The notes under the pieces: model-generated
Databases searched by the model: none
What the model was told of the DNA's origin: nothing
The model's input: only the letters and a program-made list of their open reading frames with translations
In this document: positions 25,943 through 33,881 of the stretch, piece after piece
Numbering within the stretch: the stretch's first letter is position 1
Layout: every line of letters starts with the position of its first letter
Program-made: the position numbers and the translations under genes
DNA from: Pseudemcibacter sp038106445
GTDB lineage: Bacteria > Pseudomonadota > Alphaproteobacteria > Sphingomonadales > Emcibacteraceae
Assembly: GCA_038106445.1 (NCBI GenBank)
Contig: JAYODU010000014.1
Coordinates: 1 to 57,454, forward strand
Direction of reading: 5' to 3'
DNA length: 57,454 nt

Positions 25943-27217
25943 TTATGTGTCGGCGTGATTCAGAAACAAATCCCCCCGTTCCTCAAAATCATGAAATGCA
26001 TCATAGCTTGGGGATGCGGGGGAAAGGAGAATATATCCTCCTTCGGGTGTTATTTCCTTCGCTTTTTTAACCGCTTCTTCAAGGTTCGCGGCCATTTCTT
26101 TTCGTGGCGTGTTTAATGTTTCATATATCCGTGGGCCCGTTGTATAGGAACAGATCACATTGACATTTTCATTTTCGTCAATCAGTTTGCAAAGTGCGCT
26201 GTAATCCTGCTTCCGGTCTTCACCACCAAGGAGCAATGTGATTTGTTTATCATGCAGTGCTTTAAGCGCAGCAATGGATGCTTCCGGGTCGGTTGATATG
26301 CTGTCATTAACATAAAAATGCCCGTTTATGGGGCCAACAATCTGCAATCGGTGGCGCAGCCCTGTGAATGTATAACTTTGGCGTAAGGCTTCGGTGATCA
26401 CAAGTTCCAGCTTTTGGCAAACGGTCAGTGTCGCACATAGATTTTCCAGATTATGATCTCCAAGCAGCGGGAATTTTGCACTGCCGCCCACCGGCATATA
26501 GCTGTTATAGATCATCCCTCCTTCGAAATAAATGGCATTACGGCTGTTAAAGACCACTTTGTTTTCAGTGTCTGCAAGACGCGGTTCATTGGCATTCACA
26601 ATATTAATCGGCGCGCCACGGCGCAGAAGATTGCATTTGTCATGATAATATTGTGCGTGGCTACGGTGCCATTGCAAATGTTCCGGATGAAGGTTAAGGA
26701 CCACGGCAATATCCGGTGCATAGTGAAGATCACATGTCTGATAGCTTGAAAGTTCGACCACATAATAATCGGCATTGTCCCGAAGCGATAAAAGCGGTTT
26801 ACCGATATTACCGCCTAGTTCGGCATCAAGCCCTAAGCCAGCCAAAATATGATGAAGCAGGGCGGATGTAGTGCTTTTGCCATTGCTGCCGGTGATCGCG
26901 ACGATCTTTCCTTTTCGCGGCATTGCAAACCATATGTTAGTCGCGGATGTAATTTCAATTCCCGCATCCCGCATTTTACCGACCATTTCGTGATAATAGC
27001 TGATCCCCGGTGATTTGATCACCACATCGAAATTATTGAGATGTTTTTCAATATCTGCTTCCCGAATATAATTATCCACACCGTCGGGCTTATCGCGGTT
27101 GATAATGATAATATCCTTATCCGGGAAATGCTTTTTAAGTAAGGCGTGTGTTGCTTTGCCTTCCTTTCCCATACCCCATATGGCGACGCGTTTATTTTGA
27201 AGCGCGGATAAAATCAT
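25943..27217 (-). CDS. murD2: UDP-N-acetylmuramoyl-L-alanine--L-glutamate ligase MurD2
   Basis: This is a MurD-type Mur ligase that adds glutamate to UDP-MurNAc-L-Ala with ATP. It has an N-terminal Rossmann-like domain (VAIWGMGKEGKATHALLKKH), the ATP P-loop ITGSNGKSTTSALLHH, the VVELSSYQ segment, the NLHPEHLQWH segment and a C-terminal domain with GLRHRLQIV and LLGGEDRKQDY. Because it overlaps and follows murL, it is most likely the MurD2 variant that uses L-Glu instead of D-Glu. I start it at ATG 27217, with GGAG eight bases upstream; it overlaps the end of murL by 26 bases. Glutamate stereospecificity is inferred from the neighbour. Confidence 0.9.
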   Translation of the reverse strand: MILSALQNKRVAIWGMGKEGKATHALLKKHFPDKDIIIINRDKPDGVDNYIREADIEKHLNNFDVVIKSPGISYYHEMVGKMRDAGIEITSATNIWFAMPRKGKIVAITGSNGKSTTSALLHHILAGLGLDAELGGNIGKPLLSLRDNADYYVVELSSYQTCDLHYAPDIAVVLNLHPEHLQWHRSHAQYYHDKCNLLRRGAPINIVNANEPRLADTENKVVFNSRNAIYFEGGMIYNSYMPVGGSAKFPLLGDHNLENLCATLTVCQKLELVITEALRQSYTFTGLRHRLQIVGPINGHFYVNDSISTDPEASIAALKALHDKQITLLLGGEDRKQDYSALCKLIDENENVNVICSYTTGPRIYETLNTPRKEMAANLEEAVKKAKEITPEGGYILLSPASPSYDAFHDFEERGDLFLNHADT

Positions 27218-28529
27218 TGAGATGCTCCAGAAAAGTGTCAGGGATGTTATGGTCATATTTGAATGTCAGTGCTTCTTCCTTCAGGGCGTCGATGCTTAGC
27301 TTTCTGACATCAAGCTCTGCACCTAGCTTCCCGACCAGTAAATCATCCGCCCAGTCCGTATCCCCAAGGGCGGCCATGATCAGTTGGCATTCTTCAATTT
27401 CACCCACGCATTCAAATGGCTTGTGGCCCTTAAGGCCGCATAGTTCACGAAACCCATCTTCCTGTGCAGCGTCATCAAGCATGTTTTTTCCAAAAATGGA
27501 AATCAGCTTATCACGGGCGATGAACGGCGAAAGGGCCAAAAACACAAACTGGCATTTGGGGCAATTGCAGCACCAGCCGTATTTTCGCATGCCCTCATCA
27601 ATATGGAAATTGCGGTTGCAACTTTTAAAATGGGAAAAATATTTTTCCTGCTTTGAAAAAAGCGCGGCAATCCCGGTTTCGTTAAGGGGGCGCAGCAGCG
27701 AAAAATATTTGAAATTTTCAAGCGCGGTTTCCCGGATGAAACTTTCAAAATCCAACTCGAATTCAAGCGATTTGCTATATTGATGATTGACTTCAATCCC
27801 GGCAAATTCCAAGTTGCCTTCGCTTGCCGACCCTTCGTTGGACATGATAACGCTGTCATACCCGTAAAGAATGGCACCGCACGCGATGATAAAGGACAGA
27901 ATACCCGTAATTGGCACATGGCCGTTCATGGCACCTTTTTCATTAAGCTCAAAAAGTTTTGGATCAAGGCTACGTTTGATATGGATGGCGTTTTCCGCCC
28001 CCGCCGCATTCATTACATCCAATATCGGTTTTCCCGCATTGACTGCGATCATGCGGTGGGGATGTCCCGCCTGTTTCATGGCTTCAAGAGACACAATACT
28101 ATCCTTGCCGCCGCCGATGGGTACCACGCTTTTTTCCGGTAGCTTGATACTGCTTGCCCTTAAATGATGGTTTGATCCCACCGGAAAATTTATCACACGG
28201 CGCAGGTCAATATCATTTTTTGCTGCAAATTCCCCAAGCCCATAAAGATAGAATTTATAGAAAAAATCGGCATCTTCCTTGGTCAGTGGTACAATTTCAA
28301 GGTGGATATTTTCCGGGCAGAATGCCTTATAGTAACTGATGCCTGCCGCCATATGAAGGCCGTGGATACATTTATCAAGTGCTTCTTTTTCTTCATCATT
28401 AAGGGGGTGTCTAGCACCGGGAAACTGGATAACTTCCCTGAATTCAGGGCCATTTTCATAGGCATAATTAAGCAGAACGGAACATTCTGCTTCATCATAC
28501 ATGGCTGATTTGAAAATAAATGAATTCAT
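27192..28529 (-). CDS. murL: UDP-MurNAc-L-Ala-L-Glu epimerase MurL
   Basis: The 445-residue protein matches MurL, the ATP-dependent enzyme first shown in Xanthomonas that epimerises the terminal L-Glu of UDP-MurNAc-L-Ala-L-Glu to D-Glu. Visible features are a PP-loop-like nucleotide motif VVPIGGGKDSIVSLEAMK, SNEGSASEGNLEFAGIEVNH, and the cysteine cluster WCCNCPKCQFVFLALSPF. It is translated just before murD2 and overlaps it, the arrangement seen in the described pathway. Together they give murein D-Glu without free D-Glu. Whether MurI is also present cannot be judged here. Confidence 0.9.
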   Translation of the reverse strand: MNSFIFKSAMYDEAECSVLLNYAYENGPEFREVIQFPGARHPLNDEEKEALDKCIHGLHMAAGISYYKAFCPENIHLEIVPLTKEDADFFYKFYLYGLGEFAAKNDIDLRRVINFPVGSNHHLRASSIKLPEKSVVPIGGGKDSIVSLEAMKQAGHPHRMIAVNAGKPILDVMNAAGAENAIHIKRSLDPKLFELNEKGAMNGHVPITGILSFIIACGAILYGYDSVIMSNEGSASEGNLEFAGIEVNHQYSKSLEFELDFESFIRETALENFKYFSLLRPLNETGIAALFSKQEKYFSHFKSCNRNFHIDEGMRKYGWCCNCPKCQFVFLALSPFIARDKLISIFGKNMLDDAAQEDGFRELCGLKGHKPFECVGEIEECQLIMAALGDTDWADDLLVGKLGAELDVRKLSIDALKEEALTFKYDHNIPDTFLEHLNDFIRASK

Positions 28530-28571
28530 GATGCTGTTTTCGCCCTTTTTTACGGCAAAAACAAGGCTTAA

Positions 28572-29318
28572 TTACTGATTAAACAGGCTTATAAACTCTC
28601 TGATCCGTTTGGCATTAACGCCAATGTCCCCGCGGCCAACACGCGATACACTGCGCACATCAACGCGGCTTCCGCCCGGGGCGGCGGATACAACCACCAC
28701 CGTATCATCCAAAAAACGGAAAACAGGGGTTCTTGCGGTGCCCTCAAAACGTCTTGCGGCGGGATCAGAACTTACAATTTCCCATCCCATGGCCTCGCCG
28801 ACCTGGATCGCCTTTGTATAGGCGTCATCAGGGCTAAGTGAACTCATAATCGGTTGAATATCGGGAAACGCTTCTATTTGCTGCGCGGCGATTTCCAGCC
28901 CGCCATATACAAGTGTGTTTGCCGCACCCGGCCGATCATCGGTAAGGGTCATAAACTGTGGCGGGTTTACCGTATCCGTCGTAATATCATGGATAGGGGG
29001 GTATCTGACACTGTCACCGACAAAGGAAGAAATCATCGGCCATAAAATTCCAAGCCCGATGATCAGCGAAATAAAGGCTTTCTTTTTACCTGCAAGATGT
29101 TTTTTAGTTATCAGGTATATAAGGGTAAGAAGCGAAAGCCCGCAAACCACGTAACCGATATTCTGATACCATCCGCGGTAATATCTGAACCCGTCAATCG
29201 GCTGCCAAAGGCCCAAACTAGCGCCAAAAAGCATGACGAGAACGGCGATACCCGCCAAAACAGCAATGGCAAAGACAATGTTTGCAATTTGCGAAGGTTT
29301 CTTTTTCCCAATGATCAT
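28572..29318 (-). CDS. Membrane protein with DUF1499 domain
   Basis: The 248-residue protein has three membrane helices in its first 115 residues (IVFAIAVLAGIAVLVMLFG, IGYVVCGLSLLTLIYLI, AFISLIIGLGILWPMISSF) followed by a soluble DUF1499 domain. That domain includes RYPPIHDITTDTVNPPQF, YTKAIQVGEAMGWEIVSSD and DDTVVVVSAAPGGSRVDVRS. The domain is common in Proteobacteria and has no settled function. The topology places it in the periplasm if the N-terminus is inside. It lies 42 bases upstream of nothing on its own strand but ends shortly before the murL start, so it may share a transcript with murL-murD2. Confidence 0.8.
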   Translation of the reverse strand: MIIGKKKPSQIANIVFAIAVLAGIAVLVMLFGASLGLWQPIDGFRYYRGWYQNIGYVVCGLSLLTLIYLITKKHLAGKKKAFISLIIGLGILWPMISSFVGDSVRYPPIHDITTDTVNPPQFMTLTDDRPGAANTLVYGGLEIAAQQIEAFPDIQPIMSSLSPDDAYTKAIQVGEAMGWEIVSSDPAARRFEGTARTPVFRFLDDTVVVVSAAPGGSRVDVRSVSRVGRGDIGVNAKRIREFISLFNQ

Positions 29319-29406
29319 CTAAAGCCTCTCATACATCCTGTGTGATTTTTATGGTGCGTAGTGTAAATCCTCTTTGCGATAAAGGCAAATTCCTATTTCA
29401 GTATGG

Positions 29407-29976
29407 TTAATTTCCAATAACCGCCGGTATAACGGCTATGGATTGATCTCCGATTCTGGTAATAAAAAGTGATGTTTGCTTGCTAATTTCATCAATATTT
29501 TCAAGGATGCCTGCCGCATGTTTGGAATTTCTTATTTCCTGCCCATTAATGGCGATTATAATATCATTTTTCTGAAGTCCTAACGTATCAGATATAGACC
29601 CGCCACTGACATTTGTGATCTGCGTTCCTGCATCCTTATAATCTTGGATGGAAAGCCCGAAATCCACATGATAGTTTATTGATCTCGCGAAAAAATAACT
29701 TTCAAAGTGGCGGATTATGCCAATGTCCGGCGATGCGCTGTCATAATAATATTGCTGATAGGAATAGCTGTTATTATTGCTGCTGCCACTGGTCATTACA
29801 CTTTCAATATCAATCCCGCTGAGTGGCGGGGCAGATGCAAATCCCAAAAGTGCGGCTACCGGGTAATAATGTTGCTCAGGGCTTAAATTTGATTGATCTG
29901 TAAAATTAGCTGCTTCGCCGTATATGATATGTGTTAATTGCCATTCGATTATTAACAGAATTTTAACCAAAATCAA
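29407..29976 (-). CDS. Membrane-anchored PDZ-domain protein
   Basis: The product has an N-terminal hydrophobic helix (ILVKILLIIEWQLTHIIYG), a serine/asparagine/tyrosine-rich stretch (SGSSNNNSYSYQQYYYDS) and a C-terminal PDZ domain: VDFGLSIQDY, ISDTLGLQKNDIIIAINGQE, with the GL.. carboxylate loop and DII..ING typical of PDZ. There is no protease domain. The only standard start is TTG 29976, which has no ribosome site. The frame continues upstream (YPPFLTI) to a TTA codon at 30000-29998 that lies eight bases after AGGA, so the true start may have been there. It resembles the PDZ part of type II secretion GspC proteins or degraded HtrA, without a clear match. Confidence 0.65.
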   Translation of the reverse strand: MILVKILLIIEWQLTHIIYGEAANFTDQSNLSPEQHYYPVAALLGFASAPPLSGIDIESVMTSGSSNNNSYSYQQYYYDSASPDIGIIRHFESYFFARSINYHVDFGLSIQDYKDAGTQITNVSGGSISDTLGLQKNDIIIAINGQEIRNSKHAAGILENIDEISKQTSLFITRIGDQSIAVIPAVIGN

Positions 29977-30143
29977 TATGGTTAAAAAAGGCGGGTATAA
30001 GTGCTAAATCCTGCGGTTTTAAGTGTTCCCAAGTAACTGGGTAAACCTTTCTTGCCATCCTTACCGTGTTTTATCATATTCTCATATCCGGAATTATCGG
30101 ATACGATATTCTTCAAATTAAATTTACGGGCTGCGCTTTGATC

Positions 30144-31481
30144 ATGAAATCACGTGTTAAAATATTTTTCAGACATCAAAAAACTATTCGCTGCTTTCTT
30201 GGAATAATCTGTTTTCTATTCACGTTTATGCCATATGCCAATGCACAAATTATGCAGGCTAATCCAATTGAAACAGAATTATCAGATAATCCCTTATTTG
30301 CGGAAGGTGAGACCGGCTTGGCTTACGGCCTGATAAATCAGGACGCCATAACGCCACCCAGAAAATACAGCATGGCTGAAATTTCTAAAATACAGCAGGC
30401 ACTGGTTAAAATTACGTCCGAACTGGTTGCAATACCGTCGTCGTCCATGAACCTTGCGGCATGTTTGGAAATAATTGATTATATCCATAATCTGTATAGC
30501 AAAACCTCATACAACATAACCAGAATTGAAAATAATGGCGTACATTCCATCATCATCAGTAAAAAAAATGACTTTAATTTTGATGTGCTTTTTCTGGGGC
30601 ACCTTGACGTGGTTCATAACCCGGATATCAGCTCATATACACCAACCCTGAAGCAACAAACCCTTCACGGGCGTGGCATAAGCGATATGAAGGCCGCCGC
30701 CGCCGGGATGATAAAAATTTTTCTGGATAACGCGGATAATCCGCAATTTGAAAATTACGGTCTGGTCTTCACCACTGATGAGCAACTTGGCGGATTTAAC
30801 GGCACCGCCCATCTGGTGCAGACACACGGGTTAAAAGCAAAGGTTGTTTTCAATCCGGATGGCGGTCATCCTTTAAACCCGTCAATTTCGGAAAAAGGGA
30901 TATTGCAAATAAAAATAACCGCCAAAGGTAAAGCCGCGCATGGTTCCCGCCCGTGGCAGGGTTCTTCCGCAATTGATATGCTCCTGGGTGATATAGACCA
31001 TCTAAAAACCCTGTTTGATTATGGCAGTCTTGAAAATCAAAAGAATATAACCTTAAACATCGGCACCATAAACGGCGGGGAAGCAACAAATGCCGTATCC
31101 GTGGACGCCGATGCAACAATTGATATCCGCTATCCACCGACACTGACGAAAAATGAAATTATCTTAAAAATAAAATCAAACCTTCAAAATTCGCAAATTG
31201 AAATCCTGACGGAAGCAGACCCCGTGGCCATCGCACCAAATGATGAAGCCCTACTTGATTTGATGAAAGCCCTAATCGCGCAAGGGCGAAAGCCCGGTTT
31301 GATGCATGAAACGGGTGGCTGTGATGCCCGCTGGTTTATGCCGCAGGGCAGCAGCATTTTATTGATGCGACTTGAGGGCACAGGCGGTCTTGTCGATGAT
31401 GAATATGTAACGATAGAAGGGCTAAGCAATTATTATCTTGTCATGGAATCGTTTCTAAACGAAGTGGCGGATAATTTTTAA
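30144..31481 (+). CDS. Secreted M20-family metallopeptidase
   Basis: From ATG 30144 the product has a signal peptide (CFLGIICFLFTFMPYANA) and an M20 zinc-peptidase fold of the CPG2/DapE/ArgE kind. LFLGHLDVVH has the first metal ligands, GRGISDMKAAAAG the bridging aspartate, TTDEQLGG replaces the usual DEExG, FNPDGGHP follows, and a late GGCDARWF resembles the GG.SDAR motif of ArgE/DapE. The dimerisation domain is present (KAAHGSRPWQGSSAID). It would cleave small peptides or acyl-amino acids in the periplasm. An in-frame start at 30066 would spoil the signal peptide. The Glu-to-Gln change affects a metal ligand in homologues and may alter activity. Confidence 0.87.
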   Translation: MKSRVKIFFRHQKTIRCFLGIICFLFTFMPYANAQIMQANPIETELSDNPLFAEGETGLAYGLINQDAITPPRKYSMAEISKIQQALVKITSELVAIPSSSMNLAACLEIIDYIHNLYSKTSYNITRIENNGVHSIIISKKNDFNFDVLFLGHLDVVHNPDISSYTPTLKQQTLHGRGISDMKAAAAGMIKIFLDNADNPQFENYGLVFTTDEQLGGFNGTAHLVQTHGLKAKVVFNPDGGHPLNPSISEKGILQIKITAKGKAAHGSRPWQGSSAIDMLLGDIDHLKTLFDYGSLENQKNITLNIGTINGGEATNAVSVDADATIDIRYPPTLTKNEIILKIKSNLQNSQIEILTEADPVAIAPNDEALLDLMKALIAQGRKPGLMHETGGCDARWFMPQGSSILLMRLEGTGGLVDDEYVTIEGLSNYYLVMESFLNEVADNF

Positions 31482-31849
31482 TTCGTTTTTCAAATGTGGC
31501 CTAGAATGTTTCCTGATCGTCCGGGCGCGCAAATCCAACATCACCTTTTTGCCTAACCCGGGGTCCCGATAATTTGCAAGTATAAAATCACTCTTTTTTG
31601 TGCTTTTTATAAATATATTCACTTTCACTCTTCACTTTCACTTTCAGCATTGCCCCGGCATATGCCGAATTTTCCTTTCATGTCTTTTGGGTTAATGATT
31701 TAAAAAAATTTGCAGAGTTCTAATCGAGTTTGAGTTTTGTTTTAACTGAGTTTAAACAAACTTTGTGACCGTCTGCTTCCGACCCAAAGCGGACATTGAC
31801 TAGTAGGCAAAGTGAAAAGTTTCTAAATACTATTAATGTCCACGGTTTC
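31482..31849. other. Intergenic region with short tandem repeats and a palindrome
   Basis: This 368-base gap lies between the convergent M20 and lipocalin genes. It contains imperfect TTCACT repeats (31618-31646), a perfect 12-base palindrome CGGCATATGCCG (31656-31667), and on the minus strand a short open stretch around 31500-31550 reading KGDVGFARPDDQETF then TAG. That stretch looks like the tail of a lost gene but is not one I can name. No complete gene is visible. Confidence 0.45.
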
Positions 31850-32395
31850 TTAATCCAATGCCCCATTGTAAATCAACTTATCTACGGGAAAACCCTCAGA
31901 TTTTGCTATTTCTACCAACATGCTAAGTGTTTCATCAGGCAAAGTTTTCTCCCTGCTTAATATCCACAAATATTCCCGCTTCTCTTCCCCAACCATCACA
32001 TATCGATAAAATTCATCCAGTTCTATAATCCAGTAATTGCCTGCAAGGAAGGGTAGTTTCATAAAACTTAAAGCAAACTGAACTTTAAGTTTAGAATTGC
32101 TTGCTGGATCAACTACCCAAGCACGACCCTTGGATACTTTAACTTTACCATTTGATGATCCAAGTCTGCATTTATTGATAACCTCTATATCACCCTCGCT
32201 TCGTAGGTTGTAAGTGGCTTGACTATCAACACATCCCTTTTGAAACCAATGGTCTATCCGAGCGATTTCAAACCAATCACCCGTATATCTTTCCAAATCT
32301 ACTTTTTGAACTGTTTCAAGCTTTTCAAAATTTGAGCCTGTCGAAGCGCAGCCTGATAATCCAAATACTGCTAAAATGGGTAGTATAATCTTCAT
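31850..32395 (-). CDS. blc: Outer-membrane lipocalin (Blc-like)
   Basis: This 181-residue lipoprotein has a signal peptide with lipobox LSGC (Cys16) and a lipocalin fold: the first structurally conserved region is YTGDWFEIARIDHWFQKGC (GxW motif), followed by VINKCRL, NYWIIELDEFYRYVMVG and LWILSREKTLP, as in E. coli Blc. Blc binds lysophospholipids or fatty acids at the outer membrane and is linked to membrane stress. Ser follows soon after Cys (ASTGS), so outer-membrane sorting is likely. It is a single gene with its own upstream region containing a 13-base palindrome. Confidence 0.9.
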   Translation of the reverse strand: MKIILPILAVFGLSGCASTGSNFEKLETVQKVDLERYTGDWFEIARIDHWFQKGCVDSQATYNLRSEGDIEVINKCRLGSSNGKVKVSKGRAWVVDPASNSKLKVQFALSFMKLPFLAGNYWIIELDEFYRYVMVGEEKREYLWILSREKTLPDETLSMLVEIAKSEGFPVDKLIYNGALD

Positions 32396-32433
32396 TAATA
32401 GTCCTTTTTGTCATTAGCATCTGTCCTTTTTAC

Positions 32434-32446
32434 GTTACCCGGTAAC
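32434..32446. promoter_or_regulatory. Perfect palindrome upstream of the lipocalin gene
   Basis: GTTACC-C-GGTAAC is a perfect 13-base inverted repeat 38 bases upstream of the lipocalin ATG. This is a good position for an operator overlapping the promoter, or for a hairpin in the leader. The regulator is unknown. Confidence 0.4.
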
Positions 32447-32640
32447 ATTGGATCAGACTTATCTGTAAAAAGTCTATCATCTATGTGTTTGAAGGTTATC
32501 CTTAGCGTCAACTCAAATTATTTTAATGACGGACTATTGAAGTTGTGTCTTGGCCATAAGTCTGTAATTAGCACTATTTAAAAATTTAGTAAGAAGCCAA
32601 AGACAGCATATTGTTAAATGTATCCATTTATAGAATTTGT

Positions 32641-33411
32641 TTATACCGCGAGCTCGCACCAGATTGGCGTATGGTCGGACGGGCGATCTTTTGCACGCGG
32701 TGTGCGATCAATGTCACATTTCAGAAGCTTGTCTGCGGCCGTGGGGCTAAGCAACAGATGGTCAATACGAACACCGTTATCTTTCTGCCAGGCGCCGGCC
32801 TGATAATCCCAGTATGTATAATTATGACCGCTTGGATAAAAAACACGTAACGCATCCGTCAAACCCAGATTAAGCATGGTGAAATAACGGTCAATTGTTT
32901 CCGGCTGACAAAGGGCATCATCCGCAAATTTCGCCATATCGTAACAGTCTTCATCCTTGGGGCAGACATTATAATCACCACCCAGCACAAGGTCTTCTTC
33001 ATGTGTCAGAAGTTCTTTTGTCCGCCTTATAAGACGGTCCATCCATTCGAGCTTATAATCAAACTTTGGTCCCGGGAAAGGATTACCGTTGGGAAGATAA
33101 ATTGTTGCGACCCTTACTGTGTTAATGGTCGCTTCCATATATCGGGATTGGTCATCGTCATGATCACCGGGAAGGCCCCGCATCACATCTTCTATCGGGT
33201 TTTTGGAAAGAATGGCAACACCATTATAGGATTTCTGGCCGTGGGTTTCCACGTTATAACCTAGGTCTTCGATTTCCATACGAGGGAAATTTTCATCCAG
33301 ACATTTAAGTTCCTGTAAAAGGGCTATATCCGGCTTAAATTCGTCAAGCCAGTCCGTGACCCGGGGAAGCCTTGCTTTGATCGAGTTCACATTCCAGGAC
33401 GCAATTTTCAT
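32641..33411 (-). CDS. xthA: Exodeoxyribonuclease III
   Basis: The 256-residue enzyme is the AP endonuclease/3'-5' exonuclease of base-excision repair. Motifs are complete: MKIASWNVNSIKARLPR, LLQELKCLDENFP (catalytic Glu), YNGVAILSK, LGGDYNVCPKDEDCYD, WDYQAGAWQKDNGVRIDHLL and RPSDHTPIW with the catalytic histidine. I start it at ATG 33411 (MKIASWN) because the ten residues before it are not conserved and would overlap erpA. It follows erpA after five bases and is probably co-transcribed with it. Confidence 0.95.
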   Translation of the reverse strand: MKIASWNVNSIKARLPRVTDWLDEFKPDIALLQELKCLDENFPRMEIEDLGYNVETHGQKSYNGVAILSKNPIEDVMRGLPGDHDDDQSRYMEATINTVRVATIYLPNGNPFPGPKFDYKLEWMDRLIRRTKELLTHEEDLVLGGDYNVCPKDEDCYDMAKFADDALCQPETIDRYFTMLNLGLTDALRVFYPSGHNYTYWDYQAGAWQKDNGVRIDHLLLSPTAADKLLKCDIDRTPRAKDRPSDHTPIWCELAV

Positions 33412-33416
33412 AAGAA

Positions 33417-33758
33417 TTATACCGCGAAAGAAGACCCGCAACCGCAGGAGGCCGTCGCATTGGGGTTTTTAACCACAAACATTGAACCGGCAAGTTCTTC
33501 TGTGAAATCCACTTCGGAGCCCATCAAATACATCAGAGAAAGCCCGTCAACAAGCATTGTCGCGCCATCGCGCTTTACCACAAGATCGTCGTCTTTGGTA
33601 TCTTCGACAAGGGCAAAATCATACTGAAAACCGCTACAGCCACCACCATTGATGGATATGCGGAATTTAAGGTTATCATTACCCTGGCTTTCAACAAGCG
33701 TATTGATACGCTTTGCTGCATTCGCGCTTAAAGTTACCGGAGAATTGTCATTCGTCAT
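33417..33758 (-). CDS. erpA: Iron-sulfur cluster insertion protein ErpA
   Basis: This A-type carrier delivers [4Fe-4S] clusters to apoproteins. The three conserved cysteines are present, one in SINGGGCSGFQYDF and two in ATASCGCGSSF at the C-terminus. I use ATG 33758 (MTNDNSPVTLS, 113 residues), with AGGA about ten bases upstream; a GTG at 33785 would add nine residues. The linkage of erpA, dgt (divergent) and argS is a familiar alphaproteobacterial arrangement. Confidence 0.93.
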   Translation of the reverse strand: MTNDNSPVTLSANAAKRINTLVESQGNDNLKFRISINGGGCSGFQYDFALVEDTKDDDLVVKRDGATMLVDGLSLMYLMGSEVDFTEELAGSMFVVKNPNATASCGCGSSFAV

Positions 33759-33881
33759 ACTTAATATATCCTGAGCCTTACCCACTTGCGGGGTTTCCTA
33801 TTATATGTATGTTTTATGAATGAATTGTCAATAGTAATAGAAATTTGCTTATGCTATTAAAACGAAACATAAATTAATGCC

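Noticed and set aside
31618..31646. CRISPR-like repeats
   Set aside because: The units are six to seven bases in direct tandem without spacers. No CRISPR array or cas gene was seen in the window.
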